Source: Gliomastix tumulicola
Taxonomy: Eukaryota > Ascomycota > Sordariomycetes > Hypocreales > Bionectriaceae
Length of the DNA: 64,000 nt
Direction: 5' to 3'
NCBI GenBank assembly: GCA_001599755.1
Contig: BCHX01000006.1
Location: 1,475,336-1,539,335 of the forward strand
The position numbers and the translations under genes were made by a program. The notes below the pieces were generated by a model that saw only the letters and a list, made by a program, of their open reading frames with translations, was not told the origin of the DNA and searched no databases. This document shows positions 22,384-32,659 of this stretch, piece after piece. Positions within the stretch are counted from its first letter, which is position 1; each line of letters begins with the position of its first letter.

Positions 22384-25300
22384 GGTGTCTCGGAGGCCAC
22401 TCAGCCTATCAAAGTAGCCCCTGGTCGAAAACAAACCCGTACAGCACCTAATATCAGATCAGGTATAAACAACAACAAGTCGCTGAAACGAAAGCCCTCG
22501 TCTTCGACTCAGGCCTTTCTTCACACAGCGATGTAAGCCAATGATTGTCGACACCTATTTATTGCGCACTCTCGGAACGTATCGGCACTAGCACATGCTT
22601 TCAACTCTCTCCCTGCGGATATGAGGCTCGGGTGGTCGATACGGAACAACAACCGACGGTGCCGGTGGAGGCCTCAGCTTTGGCTGACTTCCGGTTCTGG
22701 ATGTATAGAGAGCGGGCGAGGTCAGCCTCGACAAGACGGTTCTTGGCAGAGGCGTGGCAAGGTTGAGTGAGGGTGTATGAAGAGCCGGATGCAATTCAGG
22801 GGCTGCCGCGTCGTCTGACAGTCGGAGAGGGCACCGAGAGGGAAGGGGCAGCTGGCACGAGTCGAGCCACGAGGGTGGGCACGATGGATGCATATATACC
22901 TACTACGTACCTACCTACCTGCCCGCCGTGCCATGACCACGCACCACCTTGGCCTCGCTCCGGAAACATCGCACGCCACGAGCGGAGTCGAACTGGCAAG
23001 GCCCAGACTGGCGTTCGAGGACCGGCTCGTCCAAAATGCTTACAGTGGAAAACAAGGACGCTAAAAACGAAGCTTGGGCAGGTTATGTGACACTCCACAG
23101 GGTTTTCTCGTGTCCCCCGCCCACAACCTCCCCCGGCGGTGCGTCGTCGTATTACCTCCCCTCCTTCTGAAACGAAACGGCGGGTTGTGCGTGGCAGCAT
23201 GATGTCAGCAGGAACAAGAAGTTCTTCGGGCAGGCTTGGCCGGTGCGTTCCTGTCGTGGATCATTGTTCTGCGAAGCGGCGGTAAAGGTGGAATGAAAGG
23301 GTGATGGGTAAGGGGGGGGGGAGAAAAACTTTCCGGTTGTCACGCGGCCATCATCATGCAGGATTCCATTTTCTTTCGATGGCATTATTAGTCAAGGGCA
23401 AGTTGGTGGTATCTGCCCCTGCAGCGAGTCCCACCATGGAACACTGGTAGGCTGGTAGTCCGCCTTGCCCTGGTCAAAAGTTGGGGGTCACTGATATGCT
23501 GTGGACGGATGAGGAAACTTGACGGACACCTCGATTGATCCTCTCGGGGTCTGCCAGCAGCGAGCCAGCGCATTCGCGAGGTTTACGAGGCGGACGTGGC
23601 TCTCACAGGGCCTGCGGCTTTCCCTCCGAGCCAGGAGAGACCTAACAGCAAGGCCAAGGGGGAAGGGGGAGCCCAACGTCTACATGTCACTCTTGCAGGC
23701 GCCAGCTCGAGGGACCTTGGCGATCGGTGCCGCAAACTCCACTTTGCCGACCGGTACGTGCGACTCGGTGTGGCCTCGACTCGGCCGTCCATCGGTGCTG
23801 GGTGGAACCAGAGCCAGCTGCAAGCCAGCTGCGCGTCTTTGCAGGTTGTCATGCGCCGTCTGAGGCACCTCGGGGTTGTGCTGTCGGAGAAACGGGCGCC
23901 AAAGTGCCTTCACACCGTCAGAGCCCAGGCATCATCAGACCGCAGCCGCCCATGGCGACCCTTCCAGAGAGCTCCCGCAATGGGGAACGGAACTTGGTAC
24001 CGATGTTATGCGAGCATCCCCATTCAGCCGGAGGGAGGGGTGGGGAGTGTGTGTATGTGTGTGTGTGTGTGCGCGCGCACCGAGGTCACTTGTGCCTGTG
24101 AAATGCCTGTACCAAGTGACTGATGATGAGGCGAAAACTGGACCAGTCACAGCTGCCGGGGATTTTACGAGGCGAGGCGAGGCAGGGCAAGGCAAAAAGC
24201 AAGGCAATCTCCCAGCGAGGGAACATGATTTCCGAGGGGGGGAGCGTCTCAGCTTGGCGTCGAGTACGAGTACAGCAAAACAACCAAGCCAGGCAATGTG
24301 TCGTGCCCGTCCTACGACCCATCTGCCGTTGTTGGCTGACGACTTGGCAGCAATTTAATTGATGACGGACGTGTGGCAGGTCACGACTGGTCACCTTCGG
24401 CCGCTGCTCGAGGGCCCGAAGTCTTACACAGTTAGGTAAGAAAGTCGGAGTACCTCGAGTCACTCCTCGCACGTCACGAGGAGGCCTGCAAGGAGGGGCT
24501 GTGTAAGGTAATTTGGGCATGCCAGCGATATTGCGACGGCCACCAAAAGGCGGGCAAGCAGGGTCAATCCTCCTGGCCACTTTGATCACGATCACCTTTC
24601 GCATCATGCGGTAGCATCCGCCCAAGAAGCCGGGGATGGATGGCCTCTGCGAGCCCGGCCTGATGGGACATGGCTAGCTTCTTGCCCAACGGTCGAGTTA
24701 CATGTACCGGGACATGACATGGCGGTCAAGTGACCAATACCTATTCTTGGCCATTGACCGTCGTCCTGTCTCTCCTCCAACGTGCCGCCTCGCCATTACC
24801 GGAATACAAGTACGTACAGGAAATGGCTGATTGGTGGGGGGTTCTCCTCAGAGCAAACCCGAATCTTGCTTGGAAAAAGGGGGGGGAAGCCACTAAGAAA
24901 GGGTCCCGCAACCACTACGCAGAAGCAACGCAACGCAACGACGATCACGTTGCCGTTAGAAAGCTGTGATCCGGGGGTGGTGCTGCAGCAATCTCCACGT
25001 TGGGGCTCGGGAGCAAGGAAGGCTTGCTGGTTTGGTGGTCCCATGCGTTGAGACGAAGGCAATATTATTACCCCCTGGCAGTCCTCTACAACTCCGTCTT
25101 GCCGTTCTGCACGTCGCCTTTCTCTGTGAACGGCGGCGGCGGCGGCGGCGTTCTCCGATTTTGGCGGCCCAGTCGCCCAACTTTGAGGATTATTTGACCC
25201 CCTCCTCAACAAACACGCTTCCACCTTGCACGATGGCTGGGAGGGAGGGGGGAAAGAGGCGGAGGGGAAGGACATTGTACCTCCCCGGTCCCTGGCGAAC

Positions 25301-26341
25301 CCTAGTAGCTAGGAGGATCTGCTGCAGGCCCCTGGCTGCAAAACGGGAGGAAAAGAAGAAGAAGCAAAGAAAACTTCTTCCAACAGTGGCGTGTTCTTGT
25401 GCCAGGTGCCCAGTCGCCCGCCATTTGGACCCCCACGACTTCGCTGGAGAAATCCCACGAAACTAGCGAGATGGAACCGTCAGGATTCGCCCCGTCGTCG
25501 TCGTCGTTGCTTCTTAGCCCAGATCGAAAGCACACAGCGAGAGCCAGAAGGCGAGGTGAGGCCGGTCAACTGCATGCTCTCAAACGAATAATCGCAATCC
25601 TCAACTCAACCCCGAGCCCAGCCTCGATGGCGAAGGAATCGCAGAGGCGCTAATGCCAGGGCAGTCGGGCTTCGCCAGCTTAAATTACGTATGCGCCTCG
25701 TGCATCAAGAGGACTTTGGTATCACCTTCCCGTCCTGCTTTCTTGTGCATACTGGCCATGCACCCATGGGACCAGGTTACGGATTGTTGAGGATTAGGGC
25801 AAGGAACAGCATCCGTGTGTAAGACTGGGAGGCGAATGTGTTCCGCACGTGGACAGGAGGAGGCCGATCGTGATGTAAAGAATAATCATCGTGGACTTCT
25901 TGTACGGGTGATGATGGACGCCCCAATGCAAGTCGACAGTCCGAGATGGTCCGACACGATGTTCCGAAAGAGTCGTACCTGAGTCGTGAGCAACTGTCCA
26001 CAGAAACTTGTCCCAGGGAGCGCTGTTCCCTACTACTATGCGAACCACATCTACTCAGTCATACTCAGTCATATCAGATACATCATACGTAAATCAGAGT
26101 CAGTTCCTACAGAAGAAGAGTAGGGCGGCAAGGTAAGTTGTCTTTGTTTTAGTCCGAATTTCTCTTTTTGAATCATGAGCCTTTTCGGCCGGCTATCTCC
26201 ATTGCGAAAAAAGCAAACGTTACAAATTCCCGAGACTCCTTTCCTTCATGCCAGAACCAGAAAGAACTTTATCGTCTCTGGTAATTTTTTGATTTAGCAA
26301 GTCCACCTCCCCCTAACCCAATACTCAAGCCCCTTAACCAC
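22384..26341. other. 4-kb gene-free region
   Basis: Between the D-lactate dehydrogenase start and the eS4 stop I find no supported gene. Visible items are a purine/pyrimidine alternating tract at 24047-24079, GGCGA/GGCAA pentamer runs near 24168-24210, and a (GGC)n run at 25131-25149. Long open frames occur on both strands because the DNA is GC-rich, but none has conserved blocks, consistent splice phase or a domain I know. CCCTAACCC, a telomere-like sequence, lies at 26311-26319 just past the eS4 stop. Confidence 0.55.
24047..24079 (+). repeat. (GT)n(GC)n alternating tract
   Basis: A GTGTGT run with one TA break passes directly into GCGCGC, 33 nt in total. Such alternating purine-pyrimidine DNA can adopt the Z form. 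It lies in the gene-free region. Confidence 0.85.
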
Positions 26342-27539
26342 TTAGTGGGACTGGGTGTAGGCACGACGGCGGTCACGCTCCTCGGCGATGGTGAGCTTGA
26401 CACCCTTGCCCTTGGGCAGGGAGATCCAGGGCTTGTCCTGGCCGATGACGAAGACGTTGCTCTCACGGGTGGCGAAGCTGTTGTCAATAGCATCCTTGAT
26501 GTGGACGATGTTGAAGCCTCCGTCGTGGCGCTCACGGTGGGTGATGACGCCGACACGACCCATGTTACGACCACCGGTGACCATGGCAATGGCACCAGTG
26601 TCGAACTTGACAAAGTCGGTGATCTTGCCGGTGGCGAGATCGATCTTGACAGTGTCGTTGACCTTGATCAGAGGGTCAGGGTAGCGGATGCTGTGAAACA
26701 AGGTATAAAAGTCAGCGTAGACTCGGGGGAGAAGGGGAACATACAGCCGTTGCAACTAAAGCTCCCAATCGGTTTCTTTTCCCCCGGGGCAAAAAAAGAG
26801 AAAGTTATTTCTGGTAGTAGAGAATAATTTTGTCTTCCCCGCCCCCTTCGGAAGAGATCGACCAAAGCTTGAGTCCAACGGCTGAATGATGTCTGACAGG
26901 AAACTCACGTCCTCGCATCGTGCGTGACCAAGAATGGGATCCCGCCGCGGCCGAGCTGCACGCGCTTGACCTTGCCGAGCTTGTACTCGGCCTCCTCGGT
27001 CTGGATGCGGTGCACCGTGAAGCGGCCCTTGGTGTCGTAGACGAGGCGGAAGTTCTCGCCCGTCTTCTCGATGGTGATGACGTCCATGAAGCCGGCCGGG
27101 TAGGTCGAGTCGGTGCGGACCTTGCCGTCTACCTTGACGAGGCGCTGCATCAGGATGGACTTGGTCTCGCGGTAGTTGAGCGCGTACTTGAGCCTGTTGC
27201 GGATGAAGATGACGAGGGGGAGGCAGTCGCGGAGCTTGTGAGGACCGGGCGAGGGCTTGGGGGCGTAGGTGCCCGACAGCTTGTCGAGCAGCCAGTGCGA
27301 GGGGGCGCTAAGGCGCTTCTGGTGCTTCTTGCTGTCGAGGGGGGGTCAGTTCATGGTTCCATCGCGTGCGTGTTCAAGGAGGTAGGTTGAAGGTGAATTT
27401 TCTCCAGGAGCCATTGGCATCCAGCGCTGTCAATTCGAGGGGGCGGCGAACCGCAGCACCCGACCAACAATGCGGAATTGAACCCCATTGAAGCAATTCC
27501 CAGCACTCGAATCTGGTGTACTCACATTCCTCGGGCCAT
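26342..27539 (-). CDS. rps4: 40S ribosomal protein eS4 (RPS4)
   Basis: Cytosolic small-subunit ribosomal protein, 261 aa, exactly the usual length. Exons on the minus strand are 27539-27526 (14 nt only), 27331-26909 and 26690-26342. The tiny first exon encodes MARG plus two bases of the next codon, giving MARGIKKHQKRLSAPSHWLL after splicing. The S4 RNA-binding domain and the central RPS4 domain are seen at KDxx-type blocks such as VDGKVRTDSTYPAGFMDV, and a KOW-like region at GGRNMGRVGVITHRERH. Introns of 194 and 218 nt are long for this window, as is usual for fungal ribosomal protein genes. I looked for C/D-box snoRNA signals in intron 2 and saw none. The promoter carries TCACGTGAT at 27736-27744. 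Identification is secure. Confidence 0.97.
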
Positions 27540-28280
27540 GGTGACGTCTGGCTGGTGGTTTCTGGCTGGGTGTTGACGAGGTGGAAGGAGAGGAGCCTGC
27601 TGAGGTTTTCGAGGATGCGGTTAACAAAGTGGTAATCCACCTTTTTTTTCGTTGGCTGGCAGGCGGTGGGGGTTCTGTGCCCTAGCTCCACAATTAACTT
27701 TGGAATTTCAGGCGAAATTGTGTGCACGTGCAAAATCACGTGATGTGGCTGTTATCAGTGGATACCCTCGTCCTCATATCTTATCAAAGCCTCTATTAGG
27801 AGGATCACGTTCAACTCGCATGTGAAAGTCACATCAGTCGTCGATCTTGCCGAGGACATTAGATAGTGGCATCTTGAAGATCTCGCGATATTCGGATAGT
27901 CAATTTGGACCCAGTTCCTTCTGAACGCTGTTTCTGGTATGGTGTGTCTCTCCCATGACCAGTTGAGGTCTTCTTCCTAGAAGGTACTATAGTAAACATG
28001 GAAAAGGCAGAGCGTCCCTTCTTTTATCCTTTTTTTGGTTTTACCTTATCCTGTCACGCCGACCTAGATATCAGATTACCAGAGACCAAGCGTGTGCCCT
28101 TTTTTCCCGTCTAGAAAATCGTTAAAAAGAAAAAGATCCCATGCTTTTGCTGCTAAACCCAAAACTCCAGCCCAGGTGTAGTACATAAGAAACAGTTCCA
28201 TATGAAGAAGCGCTGCGAGACAACAAGAGCTAAGTGCAAGGTGTGAACGAGAGTCATCCTAAGAATTACAGTCATTTCTC
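27540..28280 (-). promoter_or_regulatory. eS4 promoter and 3' region of the two-Myb gene
   Basis: These 741 bp contain the eS4 promoter with two CACGTG cores, at 27725-27730 and 27737-27742. The remainder is AT-rich and probably 3' UTR of the neighbouring minus-strand gene. I see no gene. Confidence 0.55.
27736..27744 (-). promoter_or_regulatory. TCACGTGAT element upstream of eS4
   Basis: The same nine bases as at 61-69, here about 197 bp upstream of the eS4 ATG. A second CACGTG lies 7 bp away on the distal side of the element from eS4 inward, at 27725-27730. Binding by a Cbf1-like factor is inference. Confidence 0.5.
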
Positions 28281-29807
28281 TCAAGAATGACGCCTGTCAT
28301 CCAGAAGGAGCCGCGAAATGTCCATTTCGCCGCCGCCGCCGACATTGACCGTGTGGTAATCGTAGGCAGCTAAAGGAGACATGTTGCCATTGTTCTTGTC
28401 TAGAGAATGGAGCGGCCACCTCGTAGGTTCATCGCCAGAGTTGGTGCGACTGAGCCGGGACTCCAGAGCCCCCGGCTTATGAGGGGTCAGCGAGCTGTCA
28501 AAGGTTGTAGCAGCTGTCGGCTCCAGAACATCATTGCTTCGGCTAGTGTCCTTCGTATAAACGCCCTTCTCAATATTCTGGAAGATGGCAGGATACTTGT
28601 TGCGGATGCGGTCTCTCAGATCAGTCGGCTGCCGGCTGGAGAGATGGAAACGCGGGTCCCGCTGGATCTTTGTCCACGCAGGTCCATAGCGCTCCAGACC
28701 TTGTAAGATCTCGTCGTCATCCGTTTTGGTGAACGCCCGTCGCTCTCTGCGGTGCGACTTCTTGAAAGGTGCGTGGATGCCGAGGTTTTCTAGGTCCTCC
28801 ATCTTCTTGCGGTGGGCCCTAGACTTCTTCTGCTTCGACGAGACATCGGAGCATTCAGTCGGCGGTGTGATAAGCCCGCCGGGGATGGATTCTTCATCCT
28901 CGTGGAGAATGTTCTCGGAGTAGATGCCTTTCTTGGCCTTTCGCTGGGGGCCCTTTTGGCTGCTCCCCTTGCCTCTGAGCTCGGCCGGGCAGCATGTCCT
29001 GAAGCGGTCCTTCAGGTCGCCAGCAGTCCGGTCATTGAACGTGAAGTCCGCATCGTCTAGGATAGTGGTCCACTTGCCGACACCGTGTCGACTGACGCCT
29101 AGCAGAAGATGGTTCGTCTCCTCCTCGGACCACTTCCTCCTCGGCTTAGCGGCCCGCTTTCTAGAGCCCTTGCCCGAGTTCTTGTCCGCGGCCTGCGGCG
29201 AGCTGGGACCGTGTTTTTCCTCGTGAAGATGGGTGAGGTCGTGGAGGAGTCGGAGCTGTGCGACATCATGCTCGTCGTCAAACGAGGTGGAGGAGATGGG
29301 AGGGAAGAGTGCGGCGTGGGGCGGAGGTTCGTGGAGGCCGTTGATGATGGGGGGCAGGTCGACGGGTGCAGCCTTCTGCTTCTTGACGGGCTGCGGGAGC
29401 TGGAGGAAGTCTTCCTTGCCATGGGGGATGCGGTGACGCTTCTTGTTGGAGGCGTCGTCGGAAGTCTCTGGTGTGTCATCCAGGATCTTGCTCAGCAGGT
29501 TATGGGACGACTGGTCGATGCCATCGACCTCGCCCTGACGCAGCAGAGGCTGGAGGCCTATGCTCCCAATGTAGTCCCCTCTGGGCCGCCTGTCATCTCC
29601 ACGCCGGTGATGGAGGGACTCGTATAGAACAGCAGGGCTGCCACCGTCCGCGCCTGCCACTAGGTCTTCTCTGTTGGCGTAAGAGCGCGGCGCCCTATCG
29701 GAGGACGCATGGAAGGGTAGGACATGGGGAGGCGGGAGGTCGATGTGTGTGGGCTTCGGGGTCGAGTCGTTGAGTAGATGGATCAGGCGAGGCTCTATGG
29801 TTGCCAT
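28281..29807 (-). CDS. Two-Myb telobox protein (Tay1/Teb1-like DNA-binding factor)
   Basis: Single-exon gene of 508 aa; the start is ATG at 29807. It has two Myb/SANT repeats, at about 223-277 (RRKWSEEETNHLLLGVSRHGVGKW, ending in DLKDRFRTC) and about 354-406 (RAFTKTDDDEILQGLERYGPAWTKI, ending in DLRDRIRNKYP). The DLKDR.R and DLRDRIRN ends of the third helices resemble the telobox (VDLKDKWRN) that reads TTAGGG repeats. Two telobox Mybs in one protein is the layout of Yarrowia Tay1 and S. pombe Teb1, which bind double-stranded telomeric repeats or GGGTTA boxes in promoters. The rest is low complexity and charged, with basic clusters (KKRHR, RKRAAKPRRK) that could serve nuclear import. The function at telomeres versus promoters is not decided by sequence. 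Another telobox gene lies 2.9 kb away. Confidence 0.8.
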   Translation of the reverse strand: MATIEPRLIHLLNDSTPKPTHIDLPPPHVLPFHASSDRAPRSYANREDLVAGADGGSPAVLYESLHHRRGDDRRPRGDYIGSIGLQPLLRQGEVDGIDQSSHNLLSKILDDTPETSDDASNKKRHRIPHGKEDFLQLPQPVKKQKAAPVDLPPIINGLHEPPPHAALFPPISSTSFDDEHDVAQLRLLHDLTHLHEEKHGPSSPQAADKNSGKGSRKRAAKPRRKWSEEETNHLLLGVSRHGVGKWTTILDDADFTFNDRTAGDLKDRFRTCCPAELRGKGSSQKGPQRKAKKGIYSENILHEDEESIPGGLITPPTECSDVSSKQKKSRAHRKKMEDLENLGIHAPFKKSHRRERRAFTKTDDDEILQGLERYGPAWTKIQRDPRFHLSSRQPTDLRDRIRNKYPAIFQNIEKGVYTKDTSRSNDVLEPTAATTFDSSLTPHKPGALESRLSRTNSGDEPTRWPLHSLDKNNGNMSPLAAYDYHTVNVGGGGEMDISRLLLDDRRHS

Positions 29808-30967
29808 CGTGGGCTCTGGGTAGGCAGGGGAGGCTGTCGCATCGAATTGCGAGCGGCGCGGTTGGTGACGTATGAAGTGAGGTGGGAGGGCTCAATTGTT
29901 GAGCTTAGAGACGGCGATGCATGACTTGCGGCGGATGGAGGGTGCCTGCCCTGTGTGAAGACGGCCACCGATGTATTAATAAGTACTAGTAGTAGTAGAA
30001 GAGAAGGATCCAGATGAAGTAGAGACAGAGGAGATAATAAAACAACCCCTATGTAGCGTTGGTCTCACCATCGTGCACACGGCAAGTCCAGGTGGAAGGG
30101 CTTTCCTAAGATTTCTCTGCAAAAGCACCATGTCGCACGTGAAAGCGAGCGCCACATGTGAAAGTGCCACTCTAAATGATTCAAGCTTGGAGGCGTCGGC
30201 CGGCGGTCAATGCAAGGGAGGGCTGGGCTTGCATAAAGTCATAAACCGTTAGTGATGTGCCGCTAGGCAAGCGGGCAGCGCTAACAGCCCACATTCCCTG
30301 CATTGGCAGGTTGGCGCAGCGCCCAAAGATACCTCACCCAGGTCCCAGCAGCAAACAGGGCACTTGCAGGCACTTGCAGGGCATTTTTGCAGGGCCTGTC
30401 TGCAGCGCACGGCCGCCTGCTAAAACCCCCTGGGGACCGCTGAGGTAGCACTGCTAGCCCGCAGCGACTACTATTATGTTGCATCCAATGCCAGCCACAA
30501 GTTTGCAGACAGCTGTCGTGAACTTGTCCCAGAACGGTATCTCTGCTCCTTGCCAGATCAGGGAGGTTGGCCTCGCTGTTGGCCCGAGTCCGAGGAGGCC
30601 AGCCGCCGTCGCTGAACGAGCCCTGAGCCCTGTCCTGGTTTGACACAGACGCTACGCTGCATTACGCTGCTCTTGTTTGACCTGCCAGGCCCCTGGAAAC
30701 GAGGGGGATTTTCATCCGTTCATCCTCCCCCTCTCGGCCCTGCCAGCAACGCCTGCCGCTTAGGATTAAAAAGTACCGGCATACGATAGACGGGCGCTGC
30801 TGCTGCTGCTAGGCTCGAGTTGTCAGGTCGGCAGATATTGGCATTGCATTCATTACCTTATATTACGTCGGGACCGACTCTGCGGCCGTGGCCAGAGCGC
30901 CCGTAACGTCGCAGCAGCTGCAACCTGACAGCCACCGCGGCATTCCTGACTGATCCAATCCGCCGCC
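29808..30967. other. Divergent intergenic region, two-Myb gene / DUF7704-like gene
   Basis: About 1.16 kb. It contains a direct repeat of GCACTTGCAGG near 30359-30380 with further CAGGGC copies nearby, and a (GCT)n run at about 30796-30811. I see no gene. Confidence 0.5.
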
Positions 30968-31761
30968 ATGGCTCACCTCCTGCCAACCTTCCCCCGAGTC
31001 GTCTTCAGCATCATCGAACCATTTTCCCTGTGGGTCGCCTCCCTTAGTCCTTCCATCCCCATTCCACTGCCTTCTAGTGCTCGACCCCTTACCCATGCCA
31101 TGGCATGAGGAGTTAGAGGAGAGGCCGAGAGACCTCGGATCTTCCTGATTTTCCTGGCCTCGTTGGATGTCTTATTTTTATGTCTCTTGTTTTATGCCCG
31201 ATCCATTGATCCATTGCACAAAGTGTTTCCACCCGTTGATGGCGCCTCCTCCTGACGGATTCGATTTGACAGGGTCGCTGGCCTCTGGGGGACGCTCGTA
31301 GACACCCAGTGGTTCATCGCGGAGCAGCTCCCCAACGCAGATGTCGGGCCCGCGTCCGAGGGCGCCACGATGGTGGCATGGCAGCTCGGGAACCTGTACC
31401 TGCTGATGGCGTTCATGGGGCTTGCTATCCTTAACACGACCTCGGAGGCCCGCGTGGTTAGGGCCTACCTGTTCGTGTTGTGGCTCGGCGACATTGGCCA
31501 CGTCGGCTTCAGTGCCTACGGCCTCGGAATCGAGAGGCTGTCCAACGTCTCACAGTGGAATGCGCTTACCCACGGCAATGTTACTTTTACGGTATGTGCC
31601 CTGACATCTACCATGGTAGCAATGGCGAAGATGGCCGATCAATGCTGAGGCCATGTCCGTGACGACAGATCTTCCTCTTCCTGACCCGGTCTGCCTACTT
31701 TATGGGTCTCTTTGGCCCGGACAGGGAGCAGCGTGTGTCGGCACCGAAGAAGAAGGACTGA
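30968..31761 (+). CDS. Small four-span membrane protein, DUF7704-like
   Basis: 157 aa from three exons: 30968-31029, 31273-31591 and 31669-31761. Phases fit at both junctions. The start MAHLLPTFPRVVFSIIEPFSL and the continuation VAGLWGTLVDTQWF come from different exons joined across a 243-nt intron whose donor is GTGGGT, weaker than the others in the window. About four hydrophobic segments can be seen (VVFSIIEPFSLVAGLWG; LGNLYLLMAFMGLAIL; VRAYLFVLWLGDIGHVGF; FTIFLFLTRSAYFMGLF), and the tail ends in KKKD. This pattern, with PR..F..IEP near the start and WQLGN..LL, fits the fungal DUF7704 family, which has no known function. Single ORFs capture only the middle exon, so an automatic annotation may have missed or truncated this gene. 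Confidence 0.78.
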
Positions 31762-32331
31762 AGAAGGGCGCAAATATGAGGGTGAAACTGGGTTGCCTAG
31801 AAGAGTGTATTTCCATGCCCATCAGCTGCATTTCGCATTGCCAATGGCGTCTGCAATGGCGCCGGAGGGGCCCCTTAGTAGTCCGTACTATAGCGGTAAA
31901 CACGGAGCGTCCGGTGGGCTGGCTTGCGGGCGTTGCGAAAGTCGGGCTGCGACAATCATAACCGGTTGTGTGTCAAGCGAGGTGTCAGGATCGCGATTGA
32001 TGGCACTGTCTTGTAACACGTCAGATGCCAGCTGGTCCGAGGTAAGCAGCTGATGATGATGATGATGCGTGTGTCGGGCGACGACATGGTATTAGCTGGA
32101 AAGAGCATCCCGTCTCATCTCGATCCCTGCACGCGCAGCAATCTTGGATAAGGTACCTTATCGATATGGCGATTTACTCAATTGAGAGAACCCATCCTTA
32201 AACCACCGTGGTTCACCATTCGCAGTGGGCTGTCACCTTGCCTCAGGGAATGTCCGTTTGTGGGGTTCGGTGACCCCAATCTTTGCCAGCAGCTAAAAAA
32301 ACATCGCGTCTTAGATAAGCGCCATACGCGC

Positions 32332-32378
32332 AACCCTGGCCAAACCTCCAGAAATTCGAGGTTTGGCATCGCAGGGTT
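32332..32378. repeat. Inverted repeat with telomere-like arms
   Basis: Left arm 32332-32348 (AACCCTGGCCAAACCTC) pairs with right arm 32358-32378: ten base pairs, a four-base bulge (ATCG, 32368-32371) and seven more base pairs, with a nine-base loop. The outer ends read AACCCT and AGGGTT, which match telomeric sequence. It lies 280-330 bp before the TRF/Taz1-like ATG. Confidence 0.8.
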
Positions 32379-32431
32379 AGAACCGTGGCAGAGGTTCGGG
32401 CCAGGCTACCGCACTCTAGGCCTAACGTTCT

Positions 32432-32446
32432 GGTTAGGGTTAGGGT
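32432..32446 (+). repeat. Interstitial telomeric repeat, two TTAGGG units
   Basis: The 15 bases read GGTTAGGGTTAGGGT, two complete TTAGGG units plus flanking partial units. They lie about 215 bp upstream of the ATG of the TRF/Taz1-like gene. No other two-unit match was seen in the window, although single GGGTTAGGG-like sequences occur at 26311-26319 and 37547-37555. Confidence 0.85.
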
Positions 32447-32659
32447 CGGCCTCTATTGGTCAGATCACGCTTGCTAGGGTATCCATCTTCGCGTCTCAAA
32501 ATTGAAATAAACAACGGTCCCCCCGACCAAAACCTTTTTCCCCCCAGAAACTGACGACGCGCTCCCGACATCTAACATCGATCCGTTCCGTCTCGATTGA
32601 CACGCGTGAAAGATCCCGAAGAAGCCGAATTAGAGGGCGCGCGCGTCCCCGTCCCAGCG

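Larger units (their letters stand above)
31762..32659 (+). promoter_or_regulatory. Promoter of the TRF/Taz1-like gene, rich in inverted repeats
   Basis: About 0.9 kb. It contains a (GAT)n run near 32051-32066, several short inverted repeats (32201-32213, 32261-32278, 32421-32438), a longer one at 32332-32378 and a telomere-repeat match at 32432-32446. The last 120 bp before the ATG look like a leader. No gene is seen. An open frame running into the gene from 32597 begins with TTG and is not a start. Confidence 0.6.

Noticed and set aside
22384..22434. Extended N-terminus of the D-lactate dehydrogenase
   Set aside because: The upstream frame starts at TTG. The ATG at 22383 gives a normal mitochondrial presequence.
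32597..32659. Extended N-terminus of the TRF/Taz1-like protein
   Set aside because: The frame opens at TTG; the first ATG is at 32660.
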